Shown one piece after another: positions 49,266-58,331 of a stretch of 64,000 nt of DNA. The stretch spans positions 3,727-67,726 of the forward strand of contig UQPI01000004.1 in assembly GCA_900542945.1 (NCBI GenBank). Direction: 5' to 3'. Numbering within the stretch: the stretch's first letter is position 1; the number at the start of each line of letters is the position of its first letter. The stretch is from an uncultured Collinsella sp. Its GTDB lineage: Bacteria; Actinomycetota; Coriobacteriia; Coriobacteriales; Coriobacteriaceae. The notes under the pieces are model-generated. The model had not been told where the DNA came from and did not search any database. It saw only the letters and a list, made by a program, of their open reading frames with translations. Both the position numbers and the translations under genes were made by a program.

Positions 49266-50545
49266 ATGGTCTTAAGAATGCTTTCCGCATCAAAGAATTG
49301 CGCGAAAAGATTCTTTTTACCATAGCTATGCTCGTCGTGTACCGCATTGGTGCGCACGTTCCTGTGCCCGGCATTCCCTTCCAGGGGATGCTGGGCCTTT
49401 TCTCGACCGATAACAATTCGGTCGCCGCAGGTGCTATGGCCCTCCTGAATCTTTTCTCTGGCGGCGCGTTGAGCTATGTGTCGGTGTTTTCGCTGGGCAT
49501 CATGCCTTACATCACCAGCTCGATCATCCTCCAGATGCTCCAGGCCGTCGTGCCTTCCCTGCATGAGCTTGCCCGCGAGGGCGAGGTCGGTCAGACCAAG
49601 ATTACGCAGTATTCGCGTTACCTCACCTTGGCTCTGGCAATCCTCAACTCCGTGGGTTACCTCTTCCTCTTTAAGAGCTTCGGCATCAGCTTTAATGGCG
49701 CCGGCGCTCCCGAGATCATCTTCGACCTCATGGTCGTCGGCACGCTCACTGCGGGCGCCATGCTGATCATGTGGATTGGTGAGCTCATCACCCAGCGCGG
49801 TATCGGCAATGGCATGTCGCTGATCATCTTTGCGAACATCATGGCCGGCCTTCCGCAGGCTATCTTCTCCAGCACCGAGGGTAATGCCGGTGGCATCATC
49901 ACCATGGTGATCATCTGCGCCATCATCCTGCTGGTTATCCCGCTGATTGTTTTCCTTGAGCGCGGCCAGCGCCGCATCCCGGTCTCCTATGCCAAGCGCG
50001 TCGTGGGCCGTCGCATGATGGGTGGCCAGACCACCTACCTGCCCATCAAGGTCAACACCGCGGGCGTCGTGCCGATCATCTTTGCCTCGGCGCTGCTGTA
50101 CTTCCCGGCTCAGATTGCCGTGTTCTTCCCCGGCATCGGCTGGATTCAGGCAGTTGCCTCTGCGCTTTCGACCGGTTGGCTCAACTGGGTGCTTAACGTT
50201 GTCCTCATCGTGTTCTTCGCGTACTTCTACACCTCCATGGTGTTCAACCCCGATGACACGGCCGACAACCTTAAGAAGCAGGGTGGCTTTATTCCGGGCG
50301 TCCGTCCGGGTAGGGCTACCGCGGCCTACATCAAGAACGCGCTCAACAAGATCACGCTTCCCAGCGCTGTCTTTTTGGCGCTCATCGCCATCGTGCCTTC
50401 GATCATCTTCTCCTTCACGGGTAACCATCTGATCCAGGCATTTGGCGGCACGTCCATCCTCATCATGGTCGGCGTCGTGCTCGACACGGTCGATAAGCTC
50501 GAAGGCCAGATCAAGATGTATGATTACGATGGATTCTTTAAATAG
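49259..50545 (+). CDS. secY: Protein translocase subunit SecY
   Basis: The 428-aa product has ten membrane segments and starts [20 protein letters not shown] at GTG 49259 inside the end of rplO. Signature stretches are [18 protein letters not shown] and [19 protein letters not shown]. SecY is the channel of the SecYEG translocon. GGAAAGG 11 bases before the GTG supports this start. adk follows after 18 bp. Confidence 0.97.
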   Translation: MLNGLKNAFRIKELREKILFTIAMLVVYRIGAHVPVPGIPFQGMLGLFSTDNNSVAAGAMALLNLFSGGALSYVSVFSLGIMPYITSSIILQMLQAVVPSLHELAREGEVGQTKITQYSRYLTLALAILNSVGYLFLFKSFGISFNGAGAPEIIFDLMVVGTLTAGAMLIMWIGELITQRGIGNGMSLIIFANIMAGLPQAIFSSTEGNAGGIITMVIICAIILLVIPLIVFLERGQRRIPVSYAKRVVGRRMMGGQTTYLPIKVNTAGVVPIIFASALLYFPAQIAVFFPGIGWIQAVASALSTGWLNWVLNVVLIVFFAYFYTSMVFNPDDTADNLKKQGGFIPGVRPGRATAAYIKNALNKITLPSAVFLALIAIVPSIIFSFTGNHLIQAFGGTSILIMVGVVLDTVDKLEGQIKMYDYDGFFK

Positions 50546-50563
50546 GCTAGAGGAGGATTGCTC

Positions 50564-51190
50564 ATGAACCTCGTATTGCTCGGAGCTCCGGGTGCCGGTA
50601 AGGGCACCGTCGCACAGGAGCTCGTCGCCGAGTTTGGCGTCGCTCACATTTCCACGGGCGACCTGCTGCGTGCTGCCGTCAAGGGTGGCACCGAGCTTGG
50701 TATTCAGGCTAAGAAGTACATGGACGCTGGCGAGCTCGTTCCCGACCAGCTCGTGATCGACCTTGTCAAGGAGCGCCTTGCTGCCGATGACGCCCAGCAG
50801 GGCTTCATCCTCGACGGCTTCCCGCGCAACACCGCCCAGGCTGTGACGCTCGATTCCGAGCTCTCCGCCATGGGTCGCGAGATCGACTGCGCCCTTCTGG
50901 TCGACGTGGCCCCCGAGGTCATCATCGCTCGTCTGTCTTCGCGTCGCACCTGCCGCGCCTGCGGTTACACCGGCACTGCTGCCGATGCTACTTGCCCCAA
51001 GTGCGCAGGCGAGATGTATCAGCGCGACGACGACAAGCCCGAGACCATCAAGAACCGTCTCGACGTCTACGAGAAGTCCACGAGCCCGCTCGTCGACTAC
51101 TATCGTGGCCAGGGTCTGCTCAAGTCGGTCAACGGTGACCAGGCTCGCGAGACCGTGTACGGGGATGTCAAAGAGGCTCTCGGTCTATGA
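50564..51190 (+). CDS. adk: Adenylate kinase with zinc-type lid
   Basis: The 208-aa product has P-loop GAPGAGKGT (7-15), HISTGDLLR and ILDGFPRN. The LID has CRAC...CPKC, four Cys for zinc as in Gram-positive enzymes. It converts AMP + ATP to 2 ADP. AGAGGAGG precedes the ATG at 50564; a TTG six bases upstream lies inside the spacer. Its stop overlaps the map start by 4 bp (ATGA). Confidence 0.97.
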   Translation: MNLVLLGAPGAGKGTVAQELVAEFGVAHISTGDLLRAAVKGGTELGIQAKKYMDAGELVPDQLVIDLVKERLAADDAQQGFILDGFPRNTAQAVTLDSELSAMGREIDCALLVDVAPEVIIARLSSRRTCRACGYTGTAADATCPKCAGEMYQRDDDKPETIKNRLDVYEKSTSPLVDYYRGQGLLKSVNGDQARETVYGDVKEALGL

Positions 51191-51975
51191 TCAAGATTAA
51201 GTCTGCAACGCAAATCGAGCAGATGAAGAAGGCAGGAGCGCTATCTAAGATGGCGCTCCGCCACGTTGGGGCCATGGTGCGCCCTGGTGTTTCGACCTTT
51301 GAGCTCGATCAGCTCGCGGAGCAGATTATCCGTATGCATGGCGGCACCCCGGCCTTTAAGGGTTACGGCGGGTTTCCCGGTACCATTTGCGCATCGATTA
51401 ACGATGCCGTGGTCCACGGCATTCCCAACCCCGACATGATCCTGCGCGATGGCGATATCATTTCCATCGATACGGGAGCCGTTGTCGACGGTTGGGTCGG
51501 CGATAACGCTTGGACGTTTTTTGTCGGCACACCCACGCCCGAGGCCAAGGCCCTGTGCGAGGTTACGCGCGATTGCCTTAAGGCTGCCATCGAGCAGGCT
51601 GTTCCCGGTAACCATATCGGGGACGTCGGTTATGCCGTTCAGTCCCTCGCCGAGTCTCACGGTTACGGCGTGCTTCGTGACTATGTGGGCCATGGCATTG
51701 GCCGCGTGATGCACGAGGACCCCAACGTTCCTAACTATGGAAAGAAGGGGAGGGGCGTTCGCCTCCAGGCCGGCATGGTCATTGCCATCGAGCCGATGGT
51801 TACGATGGGTTCCAACCATGTGAGCACGGGCTCCGACGGTTGGATTGTTACGACCAACGACCACCTGCCCGCCGCACACTACGAGAACACCGTCGCCATT
51901 ACCAATGACGGTCCGGTGATTATCACCACGGATGCCCAAGGTGCTTGGTGTTCGCTCCAAGGCGGAGAAATGTAA
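51187..51975 (+). CDS. map: Methionine aminopeptidase, type I
   Basis: The 262-aa product is the pita-bread fold enzyme that removes the N-terminal Met of new proteins. The metal ligands are recognisable in SIDTGAVVDGWVGDNAW (two Asp), GHGIGRVMHEDPNVP (His), IEPMVTMG (Glu) and a final Glu in HYENTVAIT. It has a 4-bp overlap with adk, and lies in the standard spc/alpha position. Confidence 0.97.
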   Translation: MIKIKSATQIEQMKKAGALSKMALRHVGAMVRPGVSTFELDQLAEQIIRMHGGTPAFKGYGGFPGTICASINDAVVHGIPNPDMILRDGDIISIDTGAVVDGWVGDNAWTFFVGTPTPEAKALCEVTRDCLKAAIEQAVPGNHIGDVGYAVQSLAESHGYGVLRDYVGHGIGRVMHEDPNVPNYGKKGRGVRLQAGMVIAIEPMVTMGSNHVSTGSDGWIVTTNDHLPAAHYENTVAITNDGPVIITTDAQGAWCSLQGGEM

Positions 51976-52079
51976 CAAGTTCCACTTAGTTGTGGAGCCA
52001 TTACGAAGTTATTACGATGCGTGCATACGTGTTGTAGAATACTCAATCGCTGTCGTTTTCTAGAGAAAGATGATTGCTT

Positions 52080-52298
52080 GTGAAGAAGGAAGACGCAATT
52101 GAGCTCGAGGGTACGGTAAAGGAACCGCTGCCCAACGCCATGTTTAAGGTCGAGCTCGAGAACGGTCATTCGGTTCTGTGCAACATTTCTGGCAAGATCC
52201 GAATGAATTACATCCGTATTCTCCCCGGTGACAGGGTTGTCGTGGAGCTTTCCCCGTACGACCTGACCCGCGGCCGCATCACCTATCGCTACAAATAG
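52080..52298 (+). CDS. infA: Translation initiation factor IF-1
   Basis: The 72-aa S1-domain protein reads [20 protein letters not shown] and [20 protein letters not shown], near-invariant IF-1 sequence. It occupies the A site during initiation. I place the start at GTG 52080 by alignment to the family start [10 protein letters not shown]; the TTG two codons upstream is possible. The Shine-Dalgarno (AGAAAGATG) is weak. Confidence 0.95.
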   Translation: MKKEDAIELEGTVKEPLPNAMFKVELENGHSVLCNISGKIRMNYIRILPGDRVVVELSPYDLTRGRITYRYK

Positions 52299-52448
52299 CG
52301 GCACGCATACACGCACTCCATTTCCGACTGCAGGCTTAGCTCAACCTACGGTCGGATTGTGTGTGAAGACCAGCCATAGTTTTAAACGCCTGCGGCTGGG
52401 CGAGTAGATAGTAGGGAAGTAGTTTGAGCGCTACCGAAAGGAAGAACG

Positions 52449-52562
52449 ATGAAGGTACGTCCTTCGGTCAAGAAGATGTGCGATAAGTGCAAAATCATTA
52501 GGCGCCATGGCAAGGTCCTCGTTATTTGCGAGAACCCCCGTCATAAGCAGCGTCAGGGTTAA
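52449..52562 (+). CDS. rpmJ: 50S ribosomal protein L36, zinc type
   Basis: The 37-aa product starts [20 protein letters not shown] and ends PRHKQRQG. Cys11, Cys14, Cys27 and His32 form the zinc site of the C+ form. The start has GAAAGGAAG upstream. It lies between infA and rpsM, its usual place. Confidence 0.96.
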   Translation: MKVRPSVKKMCDKCKIIRRHGKVLVICENPRHKQRQG

Positions 52563-52576
52563 GAGAGGAGACTACG

Positions 52577-52951
52577 TTGGCCCGTATTAATGGTGTCGAC
52601 CTCCCGCGTGAGAAGCGCGTTGAGATCGGTCTGACCTACATTTACGGCATCGGCCGCACCACTGCGACGAAGATCTGCGTCGAGTGCAACGTTAACGTGG
52701 ATACGCGCGTTAAGGACCTCACCGAGGATGAGGTTAACGCCATCCGCGATTATATCGATAAGAACCAGATCATGGTTGAGGGCGACCTCCGCCGTGAGCG
52801 CAACCAGAACGTCAAGCGCCTTATGGACATCGGCTGCAACCGCGGCCTTCGTCACCGCAAGGGCCTCCCGGTCCGCGGCCAGCGCACCCACACTAACGCT
52901 CGTACCCGCAAGGGCCCGAAGCGTCAGATCGGTGCTAAGAAGAAGAAATAA
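52577..52951 (+). CDS. rpsM: 30S ribosomal protein S13, TTG start
   Basis: The 124-aa product begins [20 protein letters not shown] from a TTG codon with AGAGAGGAG upstream. C-terminal [19 protein letters not shown] (core [13 protein letters not shown]) contacts P-site tRNA. S13 forms intersubunit bridges B1a/b. TTG fits only the family N-terminus; no ATG lies nearby in frame. Confidence 0.96.
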   Translation: MARINGVDLPREKRVEIGLTYIYGIGRTTATKICVECNVNVDTRVKDLTEDEVNAIRDYIDKNQIMVEGDLRRERNQNVKRLMDIGCNRGLRHRKGLPVRGQRTHTNARTRKGPKRQIGAKKKK

Positions 52952-52965
52952 GGAGCGCTAGATAG

Positions 52966-53370
52966 ATGGCTACTGCTAAGAAGAACGTTCGCGCTGCCCG
53001 TCTGAAGCGCGCGGACCGTAAGAACATTTCCGTGGGCCAGGCTCACATTCGTTCTACGTTCAACAACACGATCGTTTCGATCACCGATCCCCAGGGCAAC
53101 GTCATTTCCTGGAAGTCGGCTGGCCAGGTGGGCTTCAAGGGCTCCCGTAAGTCCACGCCGTTCGCTGCCCAGATGGCTGCCGAGGCTGCTGCCAAGCAGG
53201 CCATGGAGCACGGTATGAAGAAGGTTTCCGTCTTCGTCAAGGGCCCCGGCTCCGGTCGTGAGACCGCCATCCGCTCCCTCCAGGCTGCTGGCCTCGAGGT
53301 CTCGAGCATCCAGGACAAGACCCCCATCCCGCACAACGGCTGCCGCCCCAAGAAGCGTCGCCGCGTGTAA
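52966..53370 (+). CDS. rpsK: 30S ribosomal protein S11
   Basis: The 134-aa product has [20 protein letters not shown] and [16 protein letters not shown], ending [11 protein letters not shown], all S11 hallmarks. It lies in the 30S platform near the mRNA exit. It starts 14 bp after rpsM, with AAGGAG upstream. Confidence 0.97.
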   Translation: MATAKKNVRAARLKRADRKNISVGQAHIRSTFNNTIVSITDPQGNVISWKSAGQVGFKGSRKSTPFAAQMAAEAAAKQAMEHGMKKVSVFVKGPGSGRETAIRSLQAAGLEVSSIQDKTPIPHNGCRPKKRRRV

Positions 53371-53389
53371 CTGAAAGGATCGTATCAAT

Positions 53390-53986
53390 ATGGCAATCGA
53401 CAGGACTCCTGTTCTTAAGCGCTGCCGTCAGCTCGGGATCGATCCCGCTGAGCTCGGTTACAGCAGCAAGAAGGAATCTATCCGTCAGCCCAAGCGCCGT
53501 CGCAAGGAATCTGAGTACGGCATGCAGCTGCGCGAGAAGCAGAAGGTCAAGTTCATCTATGGCGTTCTGGAGAAGCAGTTCCACGGCTACTTCAACAAGG
53601 CCCGCAAGATGAACGGCGTCACCGGTGAGAACCTCATGATCATCCTTGAGTCTCGCCTCGACAACGTCGTCTTCCGTCTTGGCTTCGCCCGCACCCGCAA
53701 AGAGGCTCGTCAGTCCGTCCGTCACGGTCACTTCACCGTGAACGGCAAGCGCGTGGACATCCCGTCCTACCGTGTCAAGGCCGGCGACGTCGTCGCTGTC
53801 GGCGAGAAGTTCCGTGACCTCCTCCCCATCAAGGAGGCTCTGATTTCCTCCGAGCGCTTTGAGGTCCCTGGCTGGCTCGAGGTCGATATCGAGAAGCTGT
53901 CTGGTAACGTGCTCGCTCTGCCGACGCGTGAGCAGATCAGCGGTGATATCAACGAGCAGCTCATCGTCGAGCTCTACTCTAAGTAG
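53390..53986 (+). CDS. rpsD: 30S ribosomal protein S4
   Basis: The 198-aa product has the S4 RNA-binding domain with LESRLDNVVFRLGFARTRKE and ARQSVRHGHFTVNGKRVDIP. S4 nucleates 30S assembly and often autoregulates the alpha operon. The N-terminal zinc Cys cluster of some S4 proteins is absent here. The ATG has GAAAGGAT upstream. Confidence 0.97.
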   Translation: MAIDRTPVLKRCRQLGIDPAELGYSSKKESIRQPKRRRKESEYGMQLREKQKVKFIYGVLEKQFHGYFNKARKMNGVTGENLMIILESRLDNVVFRLGFARTRKEARQSVRHGHFTVNGKRVDIPSYRVKAGDVVAVGEKFRDLLPIKEALISSERFEVPGWLEVDIEKLSGNVLALPTREQISGDINEQLIVELYSK

Positions 53987-54018
53987 TCCATCCGGGCTGC
54001 TGAGGCTGGAGGTAATAC

Positions 54019-54960
54019 ATGTCAGAATTCATTAGGCCTCAGGTTCAGGTCGAAGAGATCAACGAGACGTCTGCTCGTGTCTCCGTCGAGCCGCTCGAGC
54101 GTGGCTACGGCGATACGCTGGGTAACTCCCTTCGTCGCGTTCTTCTGTCCTCGCTCGAGGGTGCCGCCGTCGAGGCTATTCAGATCGATGGTGCGCAGCA
54201 CGAGTTCATGACCATCCCTAACATGGTCGAGGATGTCACCGACATCGTCCTGAATGTCAAGGGTCTTGTCTTCAGGGCTCTCGGCACGACCGACGAGGCG
54301 ACCGCCACCATCTCGGTTGACGGCCCCTGCGAGGTCACCGGTGCGGACTTCTTTATTCCGTCCGAGTTTGAGCTGGTCAACCCCGAGCAGCACATCGCTA
54401 CGCTCACCGAGGGTGGCCATCTCACCATGAGCATGCGCATCGGCTATGGCCGCGGCTATGTCTCTGGCGAGGCTAACAAGCGCGACAACGATCCCATCGG
54501 TGTGATCCACGTCGACTCGCTGTACTCGCCGGTTTCCCGTTGCGCCAAGCTCGTTGAGGCTTGCCGTGTCGGTCAGCACACCGACTACGACCGCCTTGTC
54601 CTCGAGATCGAGACCAACGGTTCCATCGCCCCGCGCGACGCCGTGGTCCAGGCTGCCAATATCATCAACCAGCATATGGCCGCCTTTATGAACCTTGCCG
54701 AGACCCCCGAGGTCGAGGAGGAGGCTTCGATCTTCGCTCCCGAGGTCACCAACGACAACGCCGAGCTGGACAAGCAGATCGAGGATCTGGACCTTTCCGT
54801 CCGTTCCTACAACTGCCTTAAGCGCGCCAGCATTCACTCGGTCCGTCAGCTCGTTGAGTTCTCGGAGAACGATCTGCTCAACATCCGTAACTTCGGTGTT
54901 AAGTCGATCGAGGAAGTGAAGGACAAGCTTGAGTCCATGGGCCTGAGCCTGAAGGCTTAA
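54019..54960 (+). CDS. rpoA: RNA polymerase alpha subunit
   Basis: The 313-aa product has the dimerisation domain (EPLERGYGDTLGNSLRRVLL) and the C-terminal DNA/activator-contact domain (SVRSYNCLKRASIHSVRQLV, LRNFGVKSIEEVK-like IRNFGVKSIEEVKDKL). It assembles the core RNA polymerase. GGAGG precedes the ATG. It lies between rpsD and rplQ as usual. Confidence 0.97.
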   Translation: MSEFIRPQVQVEEINETSARVSVEPLERGYGDTLGNSLRRVLLSSLEGAAVEAIQIDGAQHEFMTIPNMVEDVTDIVLNVKGLVFRALGTTDEATATISVDGPCEVTGADFFIPSEFELVNPEQHIATLTEGGHLTMSMRIGYGRGYVSGEANKRDNDPIGVIHVDSLYSPVSRCAKLVEACRVGQHTDYDRLVLEIETNGSIAPRDAVVQAANIINQHMAAFMNLAETPEVEEEASIFAPEVTNDNAELDKQIEDLDLSVRSYNCLKRASIHSVRQLVEFSENDLLNIRNFGVKSIEEVKDKLESMGLSLKA

Positions 54961-54990
54961 TGCTTCGCATATTTGAGGAGAAACTAGACC

Positions 54991-55458
54991 ATGCGTCACA
55001 ACGTTAAGAAGGGCCTGAAGCTCGGCACCGATGCGAGCCACACCAAGGCCATGAAGAAGAGCCTTGCTAAGGCCCTCTTCGAGAACGACCGCATCAAGAC
55101 CACCGAGACCCGCGCTAAGGCGCTGCGTTCGGTCGTCGACCCGATCATCACCTGGGCCAAGAAGGGCGACCTGCACTCTCGTCGTCTGGCTATCGCCAAG
55201 CTCGGCGATAAGCAGCTCGTTGCCGAGATCTTCGACAAGGCTGCTCAGGGCATGTGGCAGGACCGCAACGGCGGTTACACCCGCATCATGAAGCTCGGTA
55301 ACCGTAAGGGCGACAACGCTCCCATCGTTATCATGGAACTCGTCACCGAGCCTTGCACGCCTAAGGCCAAGAAGGCTGCTCCGGCCCCCAAGAAGGCCGC
55401 TGCTCCCAAGAAGGTCGAGGCTGTCGAGGAGGCTCCTGCTGAGGAGACCGCTGAGTAG
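54991..55458 (+). CDS. rplQ: 50S ribosomal protein L17 with Ala/Lys/Glu tail
   Basis: The 155-aa product starts MRHNVKKGLKLGTDASHTKA and has RIKTTETRAKALRSVVDPII of L17. About 35 extra residues at the C-terminus are AAPAPKKAAAPKKVEAVEEA-like low complexity, common in actinobacteria. It lies near the exit tunnel. AGGAG lies upstream; a terminator follows. Confidence 0.96.
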   Translation: MRHNVKKGLKLGTDASHTKAMKKSLAKALFENDRIKTTETRAKALRSVVDPIITWAKKGDLHSRRLAIAKLGDKQLVAEIFDKAAQGMWQDRNGGYTRIMKLGNRKGDNAPIVIMELVTEPCTPKAKKAAPAPKKAAAPKKVEAVEEAPAEETAE

Positions 55459-55484
55459 ACATTCCGTCTGCATAGGCTATATTC

Positions 55485-55515
55485 GAGGGGTACGTTCGCG
55501 TACCCCTCTTTTTTT
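55485..55515 (+). terminator. Terminator of the alpha operon
   Basis: GAGGGGTACG and CGTACCCCTC pair perfectly around a TTCG tetraloop, followed by seven T. This is one of the cleanest intrinsic terminators in the window. Confidence 0.95.
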
Positions 55516-55550
55516 GTCGCGATACCGTTACTTGTTTGTTGGGAGCGCCC

Positions 55551-56375
55551 ATGACTGCGCCGTCTGATTTCAATTCGATTCTCGAGCTTGACGCCACCCT
55601 TGTATTTCGCGTGGCCTATGACGGCTCGTCGTATAGCGGGTTTGCCGAGCAGCCGGGACAGACGACGGTTGCGGGTGAGCTTCGTCGAGCCATCGAGACG
55701 CTGCTTCGCCGCCCGATCGATCTGACATGCGCGGGGCGTACCGATGCCGGCGTGCATGCCGTGGCTCAGTACATCAGCGTGCCCGTAACGGACGCTGAGC
55801 TCGCGTGTACGCGCCGTAGGTGGCTGCGGGCTATGGATGCCCTGCTGCCCAAAGATATCGCCATAAACGAGGTCTACAAGGCCCGTAAAGGCTTTTCTGC
55901 ACGTTTTGACGCGCGTTCCCGTACGTATACGTACCGTATTGCCGATCGCGATGCGCGCCCTGTGCTGTCCCGCGGCGCCGTGTGGTGGCATCGCTATCCC
56001 TTGGATGTTGAGGCTATGTCTGCTGCCTGCTCCGCGCTGCTGGGCGAGCAGGACTTTAAAAGCTTTTGCAAGGTTGCCTCGGCCGTTGGCAAGCCCACGC
56101 ATCGTTGCGTGATGCGTGCCGAGTTTGGCCATGAGGTTGCGTTTGGCGAGGACATCCTGACGTTCACCATCGAGGGCAATGCGTTTCTGCATTCGATGGT
56201 CCGTACGATCGTGGGCACGCTTGTCGAGATTGGTATGCATCGCCGTGAACCTGAGTGGATGCGTGAGGTCATCGATGCTTGCGACCGTACCGCTGCGGGC
56301 CCCACGGCTCCTGCCTGCGGCCTTACGTTTATGGGCGTGGATTACGATCCCGCCGAGCTTGTCGTGCTCGACTAG
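55551..56375 (+). CDS. truA: tRNA pseudouridine(38-40) synthase TruA
   Basis: The 274-aa product contains CAGRTDAGVHAVAQY with catalytic Asp65, RVAYDGSSYSGFAEQPGQ near the N-terminus and FLHSMVRTIVGTLVEIG near the end. It makes pseudouridine in the anticodon stem. I chose ATG 55551 with GGGAG upstream. It follows the alpha operon terminator, so it likely has its own promoter or depends on read-through. Confidence 0.95.
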   Translation: MTAPSDFNSILELDATLVFRVAYDGSSYSGFAEQPGQTTVAGELRRAIETLLRRPIDLTCAGRTDAGVHAVAQYISVPVTDAELACTRRRWLRAMDALLPKDIAINEVYKARKGFSARFDARSRTYTYRIADRDARPVLSRGAVWWHRYPLDVEAMSAACSALLGEQDFKSFCKVASAVGKPTHRCVMRAEFGHEVAFGEDILTFTIEGNAFLHSMVRTIVGTLVEIGMHRREPEWMREVIDACDRTAAGPTAPACGLTFMGVDYDPAELVVLD

Positions 56376-56536
56376 GGGAGGGCTCGGCGCGTCGTGCGTC
56401 GACACCTGTCATCTGTGAGCTGCGCGTGTGCAACATCTGTTCTTGGCGTGCAATACAATCGGTGTCTCATTGCTTTTATTTACGGGGTGTACCATGAACG
56501 ACGGTTTGATTCATTGCTGTTGAGAGGACGGATAAC

Positions 56537-57577
56537 TTGGTTCGACGTGGCTCGCATCCGCGACTTTCGGTGATCCTTGTGGTAGAAGGTTCGCCCAGCT
56601 ATGCGATGCGTGCGCTCGAGAGTATCCAGAACCAAGACCTCTACGATTTGCAGATTGTCGTTGTCTGCCGCGATGCTGCGCCCGGTGTGCGCCATTCGCT
56701 TCAAGTTGCTGCCGACAGGGACATTCATATTGATTTGATTGACGTCGAGGACGCGAAGCGCGGCGCTTGTCTTCGTGCTGGTTTTGCTGCCTCGCGCGGC
56801 TCTCAAATCATCGCTATGAACGCCGATGAGTGGTTTGCTCCGCAGTCCCTTTCCAAGATGGTCGATACCGCGTGCGATACTGCGGCAGACATAGTGTTCC
56901 CCACGGTGTCGCTCGACCGCTATGATGCACATCGAGAGCGCCATTCGCGCGTCTTGGATGCTGCCTCTATTGTCATTGAAGACAAGTCTTCGATGGTGAC
57001 CGGGCTGCCCCAGTTGATTTTAGGCGGCTTGGTTGCTCAAGTCTCCGGCGTGATGTATAGCCGTCCGCTGTTTGAGGCATGCCTGTCGCACGGCAAGGCG
57101 TACCGTACGGTTGAGTTTATGGCATATGCGCTCTCGCAGGCACGATGCGTGTCCGGCCTCGGCGATGCTTGTTTCCACGCGGCGGCGCCTAAGCTTACAG
57201 ATGCCTTTGATCCCACCATGTATGCCAAGGTATCCGATGACACCCGAGCGCTCGACGAGCTTGCGGACTCACTCTCGGAAGCAGATAGCGGTGGTCGGCT
57301 CAAGCTGGCAAGCCAAAAGTTCTACTTTGCCGGACTGGTCGCCTGCATCGAGAATTTGTGTCTGAGCCCGCACGGGGTGTCGTCAATCGAGCGTTCCGCC
57401 CGCATGCGTGATATGCTCGATGCGCCTCGAACCCGTCAGATGGTCGCCGCGCTCAAGGACAACCATCGGGGACTCGGTCTGTTGTTTGGGCCGATTGCCA
57501 GCGCCAAGCCCGCGCGCTGCGTGATGTGTACGCATCTGGCAGCTTTTCTTAACCGGACGGGCGCAAAAACTGCTTAA
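56537..57577 (+). CDS. Glycosyltransferase family 2-like protein
   Basis: The 346-aa product reads LSVILVVEGSPSYAMRALES and LQIVVVC, as in GT-A fold enzymes, then GFAASRGSQIIAMNADEWFAP. The DxD-type metal site is replaced by NADEW, which may affect activity. There is no membrane helix. The TTG start has GAGAGGA at normal distance. It is not in an obvious polysaccharide cluster; argR follows 132 bp later. The family call is by fold pattern only. Confidence 0.6.
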   Translation: MVRRGSHPRLSVILVVEGSPSYAMRALESIQNQDLYDLQIVVVCRDAAPGVRHSLQVAADRDIHIDLIDVEDAKRGACLRAGFAASRGSQIIAMNADEWFAPQSLSKMVDTACDTAADIVFPTVSLDRYDAHRERHSRVLDAASIVIEDKSSMVTGLPQLILGGLVAQVSGVMYSRPLFEACLSHGKAYRTVEFMAYALSQARCVSGLGDACFHAAAPKLTDAFDPTMYAKVSDDTRALDELADSLSEADSGGRLKLASQKFYFAGLVACIENLCLSPHGVSSIERSARMRDMLDAPRTRQMVAALKDNHRGLGLLFGPIASAKPARCVMCTHLAAFLNRTGAKTA

Positions 57578-57709
57578 ACGGCTCATTACGAAACAAACTT
57601 GCATAGAATTGTTTCGAAATGCGTTCTTATACACAAAAGCCTTCAAATAGCGTTAAACTATTCAATCACTGATTGATTGTCTCCGCCATCTTTTGGAGAG
57701 AGGGTTTGT

Positions 57710-58147
57710 ATGGCTAAAAAACGCAATGGGCGCCAGGATGCCATTAGAGATATTGTGCGCAATAAGGACGTCCGCACGCAGCGCGTGCTGGTCGATGAGC
57801 TCCGTGCTATGGGCTTTGATTGCACGCAGGCGACTGTCTCTCGCGATATTGCCGACATGGGGCTGCGTAAGCTCCCTGAGGGTATCTATGTTCTGGCAGA
57901 GGACCTGCACCTGCAGCGTATGGTTTCCGAGCTCGTAACGGGCGTTCTACGTACTGATAATCTGGTTATGATCAAGGCTCAGCCTGGCACGGCTTCCGGC
58001 ATCGCCGCCGCCGTTGATGCGGCAGAGTTGCCCGATGTGCTTGGCTCGCTTGCCGGCAACGATACGATTTTGGTTATTGCCCAGACGGCCGAGGACGGCG
58101 AGCGTCTCGAGGCGCTGATCAATAAGCTGAGCAATTCTCGCAAGTAG
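57710..58147 (+). CDS. argR: Arginine repressor ArgR
   Basis: The 145-aa product has an N-terminal winged helix (VLVDELRAMGFDCTQATVSRD with ATVSRDI), and a C-terminal oligomerisation domain with QPGTASGIAAAVDAAELPDVLGSLAGNDT (GTA and GNDT arginine-contact motifs). It forms hexamers and represses arginine biosynthesis when arginine binds. ATG 57710 has GGAGAGAGG upstream. No arg gene is in the window. Confidence 0.93.
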   Translation: MAKKRNGRQDAIRDIVRNKDVRTQRVLVDELRAMGFDCTQATVSRDIADMGLRKLPEGIYVLAEDLHLQRMVSELVTGVLRTDNLVMIKAQPGTASGIAAAVDAAELPDVLGSLAGNDTILVIAQTAEDGERLEALINKLSNSRK

Positions 58148-58197
58148 GCGTGCGGGCCGTGCGCTCGGCACTGTGCGCGCTGACATCGTGGCTTGTA

Positions 58198-58229
58198 AGG
58201 GGTATCGACGTTGGTCGGTACCTCTTTTT
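58198..58229 (+). terminator. Terminator of argR
   Basis: AGGGGTATCGAC and GTCGGTACCTCT form an imperfect stem around a GTTG loop, followed by TTTTT. Confidence 0.6.
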
Positions 58230-58270
58230 GTTTGCCGGTATAAAGACCGCCCACCAGGTCGCTTCAAACT

Positions 58271-58309
58271 AAAAGGCCCCGAGCAGTTCAATAAGCTGCT
58301 CGGGGCCTT
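58271..58309 (-). terminator. Terminator of the penicillin-binding protein gene
   Basis: AAGGCCCCGAGCAG (58273-58286) and CTGCTCGGGGCCTT (58296-58309) pair perfectly; read on the minus strand the stem is followed by TTTT. It lies 23 bp past the stop codon. Confidence 0.9.
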
Positions 58310-58331
58310 GTTGGCTTTAGTCGCGTACTTC